Virus record (IMG/VR): IMGVR_UViG_3300028610_001191
Coordinates: 1 to 36,669 of that record
DNA length: 36,669 nt
Reading direction: 5' to 3' (one strand)
Source: a virus
Position numbers and translations under genes: made by a program. Each line of letters opens with the position of its first letter. The first letter of the stretch is position 1. The notes under the pieces are model-generated. The model worked only from the letters and a program-made list of their open reading frames with translations, was not told where the DNA came from and did no database searches. Shown one piece after another: positions 23,103 through 29,119 of this stretch.

Positions 23103-23221
23103 TGGAGTATCTTCTGTTCTACATCGGTGCTCGTATCATGCTGATTATCATGATCAGCACGCCGATTGCCCTAATGTATTGGGCTTTTACCCGACAAGCC
23201 AACAACATGGACAAGGAGTAA
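23102..23221 (+). CDS. Small membrane protein, 39 residues
   Basis: ATG 23102 shares the last A of the preceding TAA. One transmembrane segment covers residues 3-29 (LLFYIGARIMLIIMI and STPIALMYWAF); the end is polar (TRQANNMDKE). The stop contains the ribosome-site-like GGAG for the HD gene four bases later. Confidence 0.48.
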   Translation: MEYLLFYIGARIMLIIMISTPIALMYWAFTRQANNMDKE

Positions 23222-23225
23222 GCCC

Positions 23226-23825
23226 ATGGCAGACAACTCACCCGATATGGTAGGTGTCCCGGTGACTAACCGAGGCACCTGGATGCAGCTCCGAGGTGGA
23301 CGCAGGTTCTATCCTCTGGACCCCAGAGCCGACGAGGTGTTCATCGAAGACATCGCACATAGCCTGAGCCGACAAATCCGTTACAATGGTCTGTCCGATC
23401 TGGATGTCAGCGTTGGTCAACACTCGGTTAATGCAGCATGGATTGCCGACATTGAGGGCTATCACGCTGGTGTCCAACTTGCAGCATTAATGCACGATGC
23501 ACCTGAGACCTACGTTGCCGACATGGTGCGTCCACTCAAGGTGGAGTTCCCGGACTACCGGGCACTCGAAGATACTGTTGCAACCGTGATCTGGGAACGG
23601 TTCAACCTGCCGGTCATCGATCATAAGCTCATCAAATACTTCGACAATCTGTGCTTGTCCTGGGAGAAACGGGACATGTATTGGAGTGCTGAGGAGTGGC
23701 CCAATATGCTGGACGTTCCAGAATATTGTCCCACGATGACAACGTGGTCACCAGACTATACCAAGGCCAGGTTCCTGAACCTGTTTCGTTGGCTCATGCT
23801 GGAGGTAGAATTCACCAATGGCTAA
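23226..23825 (+). CDS. HD-domain phosphohydrolase (YfbR/YfdR-like)
   Basis: 199 residues, with AAGGAG upstream of ATG 23226. The HD pattern is complete: H66 in VGQHSVNAAW, H90-D91 in ALMHDAPETYVADM, and D140 in LIKYFDNLC. This is the layout of 5'-deoxynucleotidases such as YfbR and of prophage YfdR-like proteins: His, His-Asp followed by a Glu/Asp-rich helix, then Asp. Such enzymes dephosphorylate deoxynucleoside monophosphates with a divalent metal. Expressed early, it could shape nucleotide pools (with Dcd and ThyX further on) or degrade a signalling nucleotide used by host defence. The family call is firm; substrate is not readable. Confidence 0.82.
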   Translation: MADNSPDMVGVPVTNRGTWMQLRGGRRFYPLDPRADEVFIEDIAHSLSRQIRYNGLSDLDVSVGQHSVNAAWIADIEGYHAGVQLAALMHDAPETYVADMVRPLKVEFPDYRALEDTVATVIWERFNLPVIDHKLIKYFDNLCLSWEKRDMYWSAEEWPNMLDVPEYCPTMTTWSPDYTKARFLNLFRWLMLEVEFTNG

Positions 23826-24021
23826 GCCTTCGGCATGGATCATCGTCAAGAAGCTCAATAACCACTTGGCGTGGAACCACTGGGCCGGTAAGTGGGACAC
23901 ATTGGCCCTTGCTTCTGTGTTCCACAACCAGGACTACTTGCTGCCCCAGGGCGGCAAGTGGGTTCCATGGGCAACCAATCCCAATTACGAGTGGAGCGAG
24001 GGTCCACTCATGAACACCTGA
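23818..24021 (+). CDS. Small Trp-rich protein, 67 residues
   Basis: ATG 23818 lies inside the end of the HD gene (8-base overlap). Eight tryptophans in 67 residues (for example LAWNHWAGKWD, KWVPWATNPNYEW) are unusual. No signal peptide. The protein probably forms a small beta sheet. Its overlap with the HD gene suggests coupled synthesis. No family recognised. Confidence 0.55.
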   Translation: MAKPSAWIIVKKLNNHLAWNHWAGKWDTLALASVFHNQDYLLPQGGKWVPWATNPNYEWSEGPLMNT

Positions 24022-24082
24022 ACCTACCGATAAACTTGGCACGAAAGAGAGGTCCAGATGAAATAAAGCCCAGAAACCCAAA

Positions 24083-24102
24083 TGCGGCCTGAAATGGCCG
24101 CA
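24083..24102. repeat. Hairpin TGCGGCC/GGCCGCA in the gap before E2
   Basis: Perfect 7-bp stem with a 6-base loop, in the 202-base gene gap between the Trp-rich gene and promoter E2. No T-run. The rest of the gap (24022-24190) shows no gene. It may end the first early transcript. Confidence 0.4.
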
Positions 24103-24190
24103 CATATGGGGGTATCGCGAACGGTAAGCTTATGGGAAAATCCATAGCATATGACCGACTGGCGGTGCCCCTTTATGTGCGACCTCATCA

Positions 24191-24207
24191 TCGCTTCGCT
24201 CTTACAG
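24191..24207 (+). promoter_or_regulatory. Early promoter candidate E2 (mini-hairpin type)
   Basis: TCGCTTCGCTC at 24191-24201, then TTACA and a predicted start GG at 24207, nine bases after the loop as in N4 early promoters. The predicted leader is only 17 bases, and its GGAAGG serves as ribosome binding site for ATG 24224. Confidence 0.62.
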
Positions 24208-24223
24208 GAAGGAAACCAAGCCC

Positions 24224-24427
24224 ATGACCTCGGGTATTTCGTGGATACTTCGAGAGGTCTTTGACCTCGATAGGCTACAGGATACGTTGGACACCGTGAA
24301 CTGGGTTCGTAACCATGTTGGTCGCAACCCTCCCGATCGTATCACGGACCAAGACATCATCGAACTGGACAAAGCCTCCCAATCCCTGGAGGCTATCCTG
24401 TCACGTATGAAGGACAACCAGTCATGA
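24224..24427 (+). CDS. Small helical early protein, 67 residues
   Basis: First gene after E2, with GGAAGG about 12 bases before the ATG. Helical and acidic: ILREVFDLDRLQDTLDTVNWV, then ITDQDIIELDKASQSLEAIL, a likely two-helix coiled coil. The stop overlaps the next start (ATGA). Function unknown. Confidence 0.56.
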   Translation: MTSGISWILREVFDLDRLQDTLDTVNWVRNHVGRNPPDRITDQDIIELDKASQSLEAILSRMKDNQS

Positions 24428-24543
24428 AGAAACTGCTCGTCGTCCTCAGCGTTATGGGGGCACTCAGTCTCACTGGCATACCCACCGCAACCGCCATTTT
24501 CATCTGGACTGTTGCCATCCCATGGATGGAACAGTTCCAATAA
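24424..24543 (+). CDS. Small membrane or secreted peptide, 39 residues
   Basis: Coupled by ATGA to the preceding gene. MKK start, hydrophobic stretch (LLVVLSVMGALSLTG), a Pro/Thr turn, then a second hydrophobic stretch (AIFIWTVAIPW). Either a signal-anchor or a two-helix hairpin membrane peptide. Confidence 0.48.
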   Translation: MKKLLVVLSVMGALSLTGIPTATAIFIWTVAIPWMEQFQ

Positions 24544-24557
24544 ATCAGGAGCTTACG

Positions 24558-24890
24558 ATGCCTGCTGTCATCAAACGCCAGCTCACTTACTCGATCCCTT
24601 TGGAGATCATGAGCCGAACTTCCCTGATCCAGGACATGATCGCCACGGAGGCGATGAACATCAACGGTCAGTGTCTCATCACGTATGAGAGCCTGCACAC
24701 CTATCGGGAGACTCTCTCAACCATGGTCCTCACCATGGTCGTTGCCATCGACCAGTGCGATCGTGTGCATGTCGCCATGCAGAAGACGATCGCTCTCACT
24801 CTCTCTATCTACAGCCCCTCAACCGAAGCCATCCAAGTCACTGACGAACCCGTCATGACTCGTGATTTCAACGTCAAGGAGATCCTCTGA
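24558..24890 (+). CDS. Early protein, 110 residues
   Basis: ATG 24558 has AGGAG six bases upstream; an earlier in-frame start lies within the previous gene and is rejected. Helical with many Met and Thr: SLIQDMIATEAMNI, then ETLSTMVLTMVVAIDQCD and a beta-rich end. No signature motif. The stop shares a base with the next start. Function unknown. Confidence 0.58.
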   Translation: MPAVIKRQLTYSIPLEIMSRTSLIQDMIATEAMNINGQCLITYESLHTYRETLSTMVLTMVVAIDQCDRVHVAMQKTIALTLSIYSPSTEAIQVTDEPVMTRDFNVKEIL

Positions 24891-25237
24891 TGCCCAAGAT
24901 GGTTGTTCCCAAGTCCATCAAGAAGGCCGAGTTCACCGACTACACGCTGGCTGATACCGTCGGCGGCACAATACGTGCAGCAGTGCTGCGTGAGAACTAC
25001 GAACGTGAGCAGATGCAGATCGGTATCCATCGTCAGCTCGGGATCTTGGCGTCCATCGACAACCCCGAGCATATCGGTCATCAGGCTCAGCCGCGTGGTG
25101 GCTACCCGCATCGACGCTACATCAATCCCGATTTGCCCAGCAAACGTGGGGCGTCGAAACTCCTCCATCGCTTCAAGATGATCGGAGGAAAAATCTATAT
25201 GCTTCATGCCACTCGTGGCTGGAAGGCGTATGCCTAA
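24890..25237 (+). CDS. Basic early protein, 115 residues
   Basis: ATG 24890 follows the previous stop by overlap (TGATG). An N-terminal helix (VPKSIKKAEFTDYTLADTVGGTIR) is followed by an Arg/His-rich middle (QPRGGYPHRRYINPDLPSKRG) and a C-terminal segment (RFKMIGGKIYMLH). Basic composition might suit nucleic-acid binding. No family recognised. Confidence 0.58.
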   Translation: MPKMVVPKSIKKAEFTDYTLADTVGGTIRAAVLRENYEREQMQIGIHRQLGILASIDNPEHIGHQAQPRGGYPHRRYINPDLPSKRGASKLLHRFKMIGGKIYMLHATRGWKAYA

Positions 25238-25467
25238 TGCTCAGCCTCTTTTGGCTGTGGAATATCATACGACCGTGGGTTCGTATGGTTAGAGTAGCGG
25301 GACTAGCCCGCTCCTCATCTTATGGTGTTAGTGGTAACTCCAATAGCCGCCAGGTTCCGGTCCTGGTCTGGTTATATGGGAAACCAACCCACACTTGAAT
25401 CGACGAGGCGGGTCATACCTGGTTCATAGGATCCAGATTGGCCCGCCCACATCAACAGGAGCTATCT
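25238..25467. other. Structured intergenic region with several hairpins
   Basis: 230 bases without a gene. Stems that can be read: CATACGA/TCGTATG, AGCGGG/CCCGCT with a 5-base loop, GTTA/TAAC with GTGG loop, CCAGG/CCTGG with a 7-base loop TTCCGGT (tRNA T-arm-like), and GGCGGG/CCCGCC with a long loop. No full tRNA cloverleaf can be drawn. It may be a structured leader or a small RNA ahead of the exported-protein gene. AGGAG at its end serves ATG 25468. Confidence 0.45.
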
Positions 25468-25821
25468 ATGTGTAACTTCGCAAAGGTTCTACTCTTCATC
25501 GGCATCGCCACTCTCGGTATTGTTCTTTACGGTATGTTCGCATCTCAGGCGTCTGCGGACACGCTTACGCCTGAACCTGCCGAAGAGTATATGTATGAGG
25601 ACTGCATATCCTCCGGCCTGTTCACGGACATGATCGTCGATCTGGAAGGCCGTATGGCTGCCAATGGCGAGGTCATGTCCGGCAACGTATTCGTCATCGT
25701 CTTTCCCGACAACACCTTCGGCCTGTTCGTTTATCTGGATCTGATCGACGGTCCTGACACGGTGTGTCTGCTGGATACCGGTGCGTTCGAGGCGTCTCAG
25801 CCCTTTGAGATGCCTGTCTGA
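25468..25821 (+). CDS. Exported (periplasmic) early protein, 117 residues
   Basis: ATG 25468 has AGGAG seven bases upstream. A signal peptide is clear: hydrophobic residues 7-24, then ASQASA with predicted cleavage after Ala30. The mature part is acidic, has two Cys (46 and 100) that could form a disulfide, and a beta-rich core (NVFVIVFPDNTFGLFVYLD). It is made early from the structured leader upstream. Early export suggests an envelope task such as superinfection exclusion or receptor masking; that is inference. E3 begins eight bases after its stop. Confidence 0.62.
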   Translation: MCNFAKVLLFIGIATLGIVLYGMFASQASADTLTPEPAEEYMYEDCISSGLFTDMIVDLEGRMAANGEVMSGNVFVIVFPDNTFGLFVYLDLIDGPDTVCLLDTGAFEASQPFEMPV

Positions 25822-25828
25822 AGAAGGG

Positions 25829-25845
25829 TCGCTTCGCTCCTCAAG
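25829..25845 (+). promoter_or_regulatory. Early promoter candidate E3 (mini-hairpin type)
   Basis: TCGCTTCGCTC at 25829-25839, then CTCAA and predicted start GGG at 25845, nine bases after the loop. It shares TCGCTTCGCTCCTC with E4. GGGTC...GAACCC around it can also pair weakly. The leader to ATG 25894 is 49 bases. Confidence 0.6.
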
Positions 25846-25893
25846 GGAAGAACCCGTAGCTACTAACCCAACCATCCTTGAAAGGATATGTCC

Positions 25894-26280
25894 ATGGCCG
25901 TAATTTCTGTCAACTCTCCTCGCCGCAACCCGATCATCAACGACAACGATGAGTATCAGGGTCTGTGGCTCAACGTCGGCATCATGCAGTCCGGCGTCGA
26001 AGAGGGCGATGAGCCCTCGTTCGTGCGTCTGCCTCGTGGCGTCGCCGTCTCCGACCTGAAGTCCCGGAAGATCTATGACAACATGGATCCGGACTTCGCC
26101 GCGTCGGCCAACCTGATGAACCAGCTTATCACCGAGATCCAGAAGAAGGCTCTCACCCTCGGCGAAGGCGAGTCGATCCCGGTCAATCTGTCGGTCCAGC
26201 TCTACCGCCGTCAGGAAGAGTCGGTCCAGGCTGCCACTCCGGCTGCCAACGAAGACTTGGCCACGGCTCTCTTTGCCTAA
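25894..26280 (+). CDS. Conserved-looking early protein, 128 residues
   Basis: Start ATG 25894 is chosen over ATG 25888 because AAAGGA is then at normal spacing. A soluble beta-rich protein: DEYQGLWLNVGIMQ, FVRLPRGVAVSDL, a helix LMNQLITEIQKKALTLGEGESIPVNLSVQLYRR split over residues 75-108, and an Ala-rich tail. It has the look of a small single-stranded-DNA or RNA-binding beta-barrel, but no motif proves it. Codon use is strongly C-ending (GTC, CTC, GGC) compared with neighbours, which suggests high expression. It is alone between E3 and a strong hairpin. Confidence 0.6.
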   Translation: MAVISVNSPRRNPIINDNDEYQGLWLNVGIMQSGVEEGDEPSFVRLPRGVAVSDLKSRKIYDNMDPDFAASANLMNQLITEIQKKALTLGEGESIPVNLSVQLYRRQEESVQAATPAANEDLATALFA

Positions 26281-26315
26281 GGCCGCTTTCTGCCACATGT
26301 GTGGTTCTATACTGT

Positions 26316-26356
26316 CATACCCCTGCGCTCCAACCAAGTTGGAGCGTGGGGGTATG
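26316..26356 (+). terminator. Very strong hairpin ending the E3 unit
   Basis: An 18-bp stem with two wobble pairs (arms begin CATACCCC and end GGGGTATG), closed by a 5-base loop. It lies 35 bases after the stop of the 128-residue gene and 46 bases before E4. No T-run follows (AACTTTG), so it may act as a transcript 3' end protector or a factor-dependent stop. Confidence 0.55.
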
Positions 26357-26401
26357 AACTTTGAACTAGGAACAAATAGATTGACGAAATAGACTGCATT
26401 G

Positions 26402-26418
26402 TCGCTTCGCTCCTCCCG
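26402..26418 (+). promoter_or_regulatory. Early promoter candidate E4 (mini-hairpin type)
   Basis: TCGCTTCGCTC at 26402-26412; the predicted start nine bases after the loop is G26418. It precedes the NADAR gene and the small genes after it. The leader to ATG 26521 is about 103 bases and contains a duplicated segment. The flank CCGC-GTT-GCGG just downstream is a second small hairpin. Confidence 0.55.
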
Positions 26419-26484
26419 CGTTGCGGTCAACTTCGAGTTAATCTACGTGAAACTGGAAATTGGCCAAAAGTTCAAAATATGGAT

Positions 26485-26538
26485 GGAAACTCCCTGAAAC
26501 CTAACTGGAGTATAAATACTATGGGAAACTCCCTGAAA
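26485..26538 (+). repeat. In-frame direct repeat at the start of the NADAR gene
   Basis: GGAAACTCCCTGAAA occurs at 26485-26499 and 26524-26538, 39 bases (13 codons) apart, each preceded by an ATG context. Both copies read GNSLK in the NADAR frame. It looks like a duplication of the gene's first codons, leaving two possible starts (26479 and 26521). Confidence 0.6.
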
Positions 26539-26994
26539 ATCGCTGGCTTCTTCGGAGAATATCGCTTCTTGAGTAACTTCTGGCCCGCCTCCATCACCAT
26601 ACTGGGTATACCTTATTTGAATGTAGAGGCCGCCTATCAAGCAAGCAAAAGCTATGACATGACCGTTCGAAAATCATTCTCACATCTCAGCCCCAAAGAG
26701 GCCAAGGCCAAAGGCAGAATAATCAAATTTGGTGGTGACTGGAGTGACGTAAGCAAAGTCACATCCATGGAATTATGCCTACGGGCAAAGTTCAATATCC
26801 CTGAGCTGAAAGCTCGACTCATATCTACAAACGGTTTTGAGTTGGAGGAAACCAACACCTGGAATGATCAATTCTGGGGTGTTTGCCGAGGCAAAGGCCG
26901 AAACCTCATGGGTAAGCTACTTATGGGACTCCGTGACGAACTGGTCATGTATGACTACCCAAACATCGACGATGTAAGAGAAATCCCCTTCTGA
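26521..26994 (+). CDS. NADAR-domain protein (YbiA-like N-glycosidase fold)
   Basis: 157 residues from ATG 26521 (GGAG ten bases upstream); ATG 26479 would add 14 residues. NADAR motifs are in order: GEYRFLSNFWPA (12-23), VEAAYQASK (35-43), a middle helix SMELCLRAKF, NDQFWGV (115-121) and GKGRNLMGKLLMGLR (124-138). The family includes the riboflavin-pathway N-glycosidase YbiA and DNA ADP-ribosylglycohydrolases that reverse DarT-type guanine modification. Which activity this one has cannot be read. In a phage early region, removal of ADP-ribose placed on DNA or nucleotides by host defence is an attractive role. The gene is under E4. Confidence 0.85.
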   Translation: MGNSLKIAGFFGEYRFLSNFWPASITILGIPYLNVEAAYQASKSYDMTVRKSFSHLSPKEAKAKGRIIKFGGDWSDVSKVTSMELCLRAKFNIPELKARLISTNGFELEETNTWNDQFWGVCRGKGRNLMGKLLMGLRDELVMYDYPNIDDVREIPF

Positions 26995-27006
26995 AAGGAA
27001 ACTTCC

Positions 27007-27216
27007 ATGAAAGACGCACAGCTCATTCTAGTTCTGGAAAAACTCTTCCACGATCTGGATGAAAACATCTGCTATGCCGCACGCAACTGCCGATGCAGCG
27101 ATGCAAACACTGCTCTCCATGAGCTGTCGGGGGCCATCAACATGATGGATATCCCCTACTTGGTTCGAGAGGCACTGGAGATCCCTCACCCCGTATACAT
27201 ACCCAGCAAAAAGTAA
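27007..27216 (+). CDS. Small early protein with Cys cluster, 69 residues
   Basis: AAAGGA seven bases before ATG 27007, 12 bases after the NADAR stop. Helical start (AQLILVLEKLFHDLDENI) then CYAARNCRC, three Cys within nine residues, then an amphipathic helix (ANTALHELSGAIN). The Cys group might bind metal, but there are too few ligands to claim a zinc finger. Function unknown. Confidence 0.56.
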   Translation: MKDAQLILVLEKLFHDLDENICYAARNCRCSDANTALHELSGAINMMDIPYLVREALEIPHPVYIPSKK

Positions 27217-27222
27217 ATCCCC

Positions 27223-27306
27223 ATGAACTGGCGACTCATCATACCTGTCACAGCGAGTTTCATGTCATGGGGAACCCTGATCTGGTTAATAGGAGGAGCA
27301 GTATGA
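27223..27306 (+). CDS. Very small membrane protein, 27 residues
   Basis: ATG 27223 to TGA 27304-27306, which overlaps the next start (ATGA). Nearly the whole protein is hydrophobic (LIIPVTASFMSWGTLIWLIGG), one transmembrane helix. No good ribosome binding site of its own, so translation may depend on the preceding gene. Confidence 0.4.
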   Translation: MNWRLIIPVTASFMSWGTLIWLIGGAV

Positions 27307-27491
27307 ATAACCTGCAATTAGCTGAGCAGGATCGCAATGAAATCTACATCAGATACCTGCGTGCTCCCTCAGCAGGAAACTTTGCCCTGAAAGAGCGACT
27401 CAACGATGCCAACAATGAAGTGCGACGTATCAAACGACTCATCGAAAAAGTAACAGAACTCAGGAAAAAGCGGAAAGGTGCTGAATCATGA
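27303..27491 (+). CDS. Small coiled-coil protein, 62 residues
   Basis: ATG 27303 overlaps the previous stop and has AGGAGG upstream. Highly charged, helical: QLAEQDRNEIYIRYLRAP, then NDANNEVRRIKRLIEKVTEL with a heptad pattern and a Lys/Arg-rich end. Its stop overlaps the SleB-type hydrolase start. Function unknown. Confidence 0.52.
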   Translation: MNNLQLAEQDRNEIYIRYLRAPSAGNFALKERLNDANNEVRRIKRLIEKVTELRKKRKGAES

Positions 27492-27862
27492 TCATCGAGC
27501 TATGTCTGGCTACGGCTCTCTTCTTTGAGGCACGTAACCAACCCATCGATGGACAAATGGCTGTAGCCGAGGTCATCCTCAATCGCGTTGAGGACTCGCA
27601 ATGGCCTGATACTATCTGTGGAGTGGTCAACCAGTCCAAGCAGTTCAGCTTCACCCATGATGGATTGTCCGACGATCCAACCAAGTATGGAGACGCTGCT
27701 GCCTGGGTAACTGCCCAGATCATCGCCAGGGACGCTGTGGAGGGCCACAACACCCTGGGTCTGACAGCCACTCACTATCACGCCACGTCTGTGCATCCCT
27801 CCTGGACCCACGCTCTGGAGCTGGATGGACAGATCGGAGATCACATCTTCTACAGCAAATAA
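27488..27862 (+). CDS. SleB-type cell-wall hydrolase, likely endolysin
   Basis: 124 residues, starting inside the previous stop (ATGA). It matches the Hydrolase_2/SleB family: FFEARNQPIDGQMAVAEVIL (12-31; Glu14 is the expected catalytic residue), LNRV, then VVNQSKQFSF (46-55), a helix with A-x-x-A-R-D-A-V-E-G, and ATHYHATSVHPSW (76-88 region). Such enzymes cleave the peptidoglycan sugar backbone. There is no signal peptide, so release would need the holin encoded far away at 13046-13372. The gene lies in the early/middle region rather than the late lysis block, which is odd for an endolysin. Family call is firm; the endolysin role is inferred. Confidence 0.8.
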   Translation: MIIELCLATALFFEARNQPIDGQMAVAEVILNRVEDSQWPDTICGVVNQSKQFSFTHDGLSDDPTKYGDAAAWVTAQIIARDAVEGHNTLGLTATHYHATSVHPSWTHALELDGQIGDHIFYSK

Positions 27863-27873
27863 GGAGATCTGCG

Positions 27874-28098
27874 ATGATTGTAACAGTCATCTGGAATGAC
27901 TTCACCTCTGATGGTGACAATGCCCATGCCGAGGCTGTCGAAGTCCGTGAACGCGACGATGGCAGTCTCTACATCGAAGGTATCGTTCGTCAAGGTATGA
28001 GGCAAATGGGATATGCCGAAACACTGATCAATGAAGCCATCAAACGAAGCTACGGCTTGATTGGCATTATCAAAGGCCGTGTCGAGTGGCTGGCGTAG
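27874..28098 (+). CDS. Small protein, 74 residues
   Basis: AGGAG seven bases before ATG 27874. A beta-rich N-terminus (IVTVIWNDF, HAEAVEVRERDDGSLYIEG) is followed by a helix (YAETLINEAIKRSYG). No motif. It overlaps the next gene if that gene starts at GTG 28086. Confidence 0.55.
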   Translation: MIVTVIWNDFTSDGDNAHAEAVEVRERDDGSLYIEGIVRQGMRQMGYAETLINEAIKRSYGLIGIIKGRVEWLA

Positions 28099-28328
28099 TC
28101 CTGGTCTACAATCGGCAGATGCCCTACGGCGACTGCATGGACCGAACCTACCCAGCCACATTCAAAAACCGAGACTGTCCCAAGCTTAAACAAGCCATGG
28201 CTGAAGTATGCCAGAAATGGATTGTCTCAAACTTGAGGATCTACGACGGAAATTACGTGCCGAACACACCAAAATGGCCTGAATGTGCTTACGGTCATAG
28301 ATATGAACTCAAGGAGCTTAGGAAATAA
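28086..28328 (+). CDS. Small Cys-containing protein, 80 residues, start uncertain
   Basis: The frame can start at GTG 28086 (AAAGG about nine bases upstream, 13-base overlap with the previous gene) or at ATG 28119. I prefer the GTG because VVLVYNRQ reads as a natural first strand. Four Cys (in YGDCMD, NRDCPK, AEVCQKW and WPECAYG) are spread over the protein and could bind a metal. The gene ends two bases before RNAP1. Function unknown. Confidence 0.48.
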   Translation: MAGVVLVYNRQMPYGDCMDRTYPATFKNRDCPKLKQAMAEVCQKWIVSNLRIYDGNYVPNTPKWPECAYGHRYELKELRK

Positions 28329-28330
28329 CC

Positions 28331-29119
28331 ATGGACCAAAAACAAAGCGACCTGGAGATCCTCTACTCGAAACATCAACTCCTCCCAGTCTTACGGGAAG
28401 AGTTCGATGCAATCGCAATCCAGTACCCGATCGACGCCGACCATGAGTTCGTACGTGACATGCTGAGCCAGATCTACCTGCACCGTCAGGCTGATCCTCC
28501 TACCTTGGTTGGGATCCTGTCCCCCAAGTATGGCACTCCCCAAGAGGTGGCAGACAAACTGCTGCTCATGTGTGAGTTCGACTACCTCGATTTCAGTGAA
28601 ACCACCGGCAACTTCATGGTCAAATACGACGTGAGCGATAACATCGAGGCCATGCTGGAGAGATACCAGTATCCACTGCCAATGATCGTCAAACCCGACA
28701 CGATCCACGATAACTTCTCCACCGGGTACCACACCATCAAAGGCTTAGTGATCCTGAATGGGTCGACATATTTCAATAATCTCGACGTATGTCTGGATCA
28801 CCTTAACCGCGTGAACGCTGTTCCTCTGGTTCTGGACTTCTCGGTGATCCGCTCTGCCGAGGGCAAATACATCAAGCCCACCCGCAAAGAGGGGGAGTCC
28901 TACGATGACTTCCGCAAGCGACTGAAGCAGGCATCTGTCTTCTACAGCGTCTCTTTGGAGGTCATGGAGGGTCTCGCTGAACTCTCTGATGTTCTGTACC
29001 TCACCCACAAATACGACCGCAGAGGTCGCTGCTACGCCTCTGGTTATCACGTCAACACCCAGGGGACCGACTACAACAAAGCAGTCCTCCAGCTCGCAGC
29101 AAAGGAAAAATTAACATGA
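28331..29119 (+). CDS. RNA polymerase II subunit RNAP1, N4 gp15-like
   Basis: 262 residues, AGGA seven bases before ATG 28331. The C-terminal part has THKYDRRGRCYASGYHVNTQG (about 225-245), which corresponds to the D-x-R-G-R motif of single-subunit T7-type polymerases. GSTYFNNLDVCLDHLNRVNAVPLV (about 143-165) matches the preceding N-terminal palm/thumb region. In N4, gp15 and gp16 together make the heterodimeric polymerase that transcribes middle genes; this is the gp15 part, and the length agrees (269 in N4). Here the partner gene lies 1.1 kb downstream instead of adjacent. Assignment is by motif and gene order. Confidence 0.86.
   Translation: MDQKQSDLEILYSKHQLLPVLREEFDAIAIQYPIDADHEFVRDMLSQIYLHRQADPPTLVGILSPKYGTPQEVADKLLLMCEFDYLDFSETTGNFMVKYDVSDNIEAMLERYQYPLPMIVKPDTIHDNFSTGYHTIKGLVILNGSTYFNNLDVCLDHLNRVNAVPLVLDFSVIRSAEGKYIKPTRKEGESYDDFRKRLKQASVFYSVSLEVMEGLAELSDVLYLTHKYDRRGRCYASGYHVNTQGTDYNKAVLQLAAKEKLT

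Noticed and set aside
25320-25400. Possible tRNA gene
   Set aside because: There is a T-arm-like stem and loop and a D-loop-like GTTAGTGGTAAC, but no acceptor pairing or anticodon arm at correct spacing, and the T-loop lacks the usual purine.
25489-26430. Minus-strand open frame of 313 codons
   Set aside because: It runs across two well-supported plus-strand genes and promoter candidates E3 and E4, has no ribosome binding site, and its composition is that of an antisense shadow.
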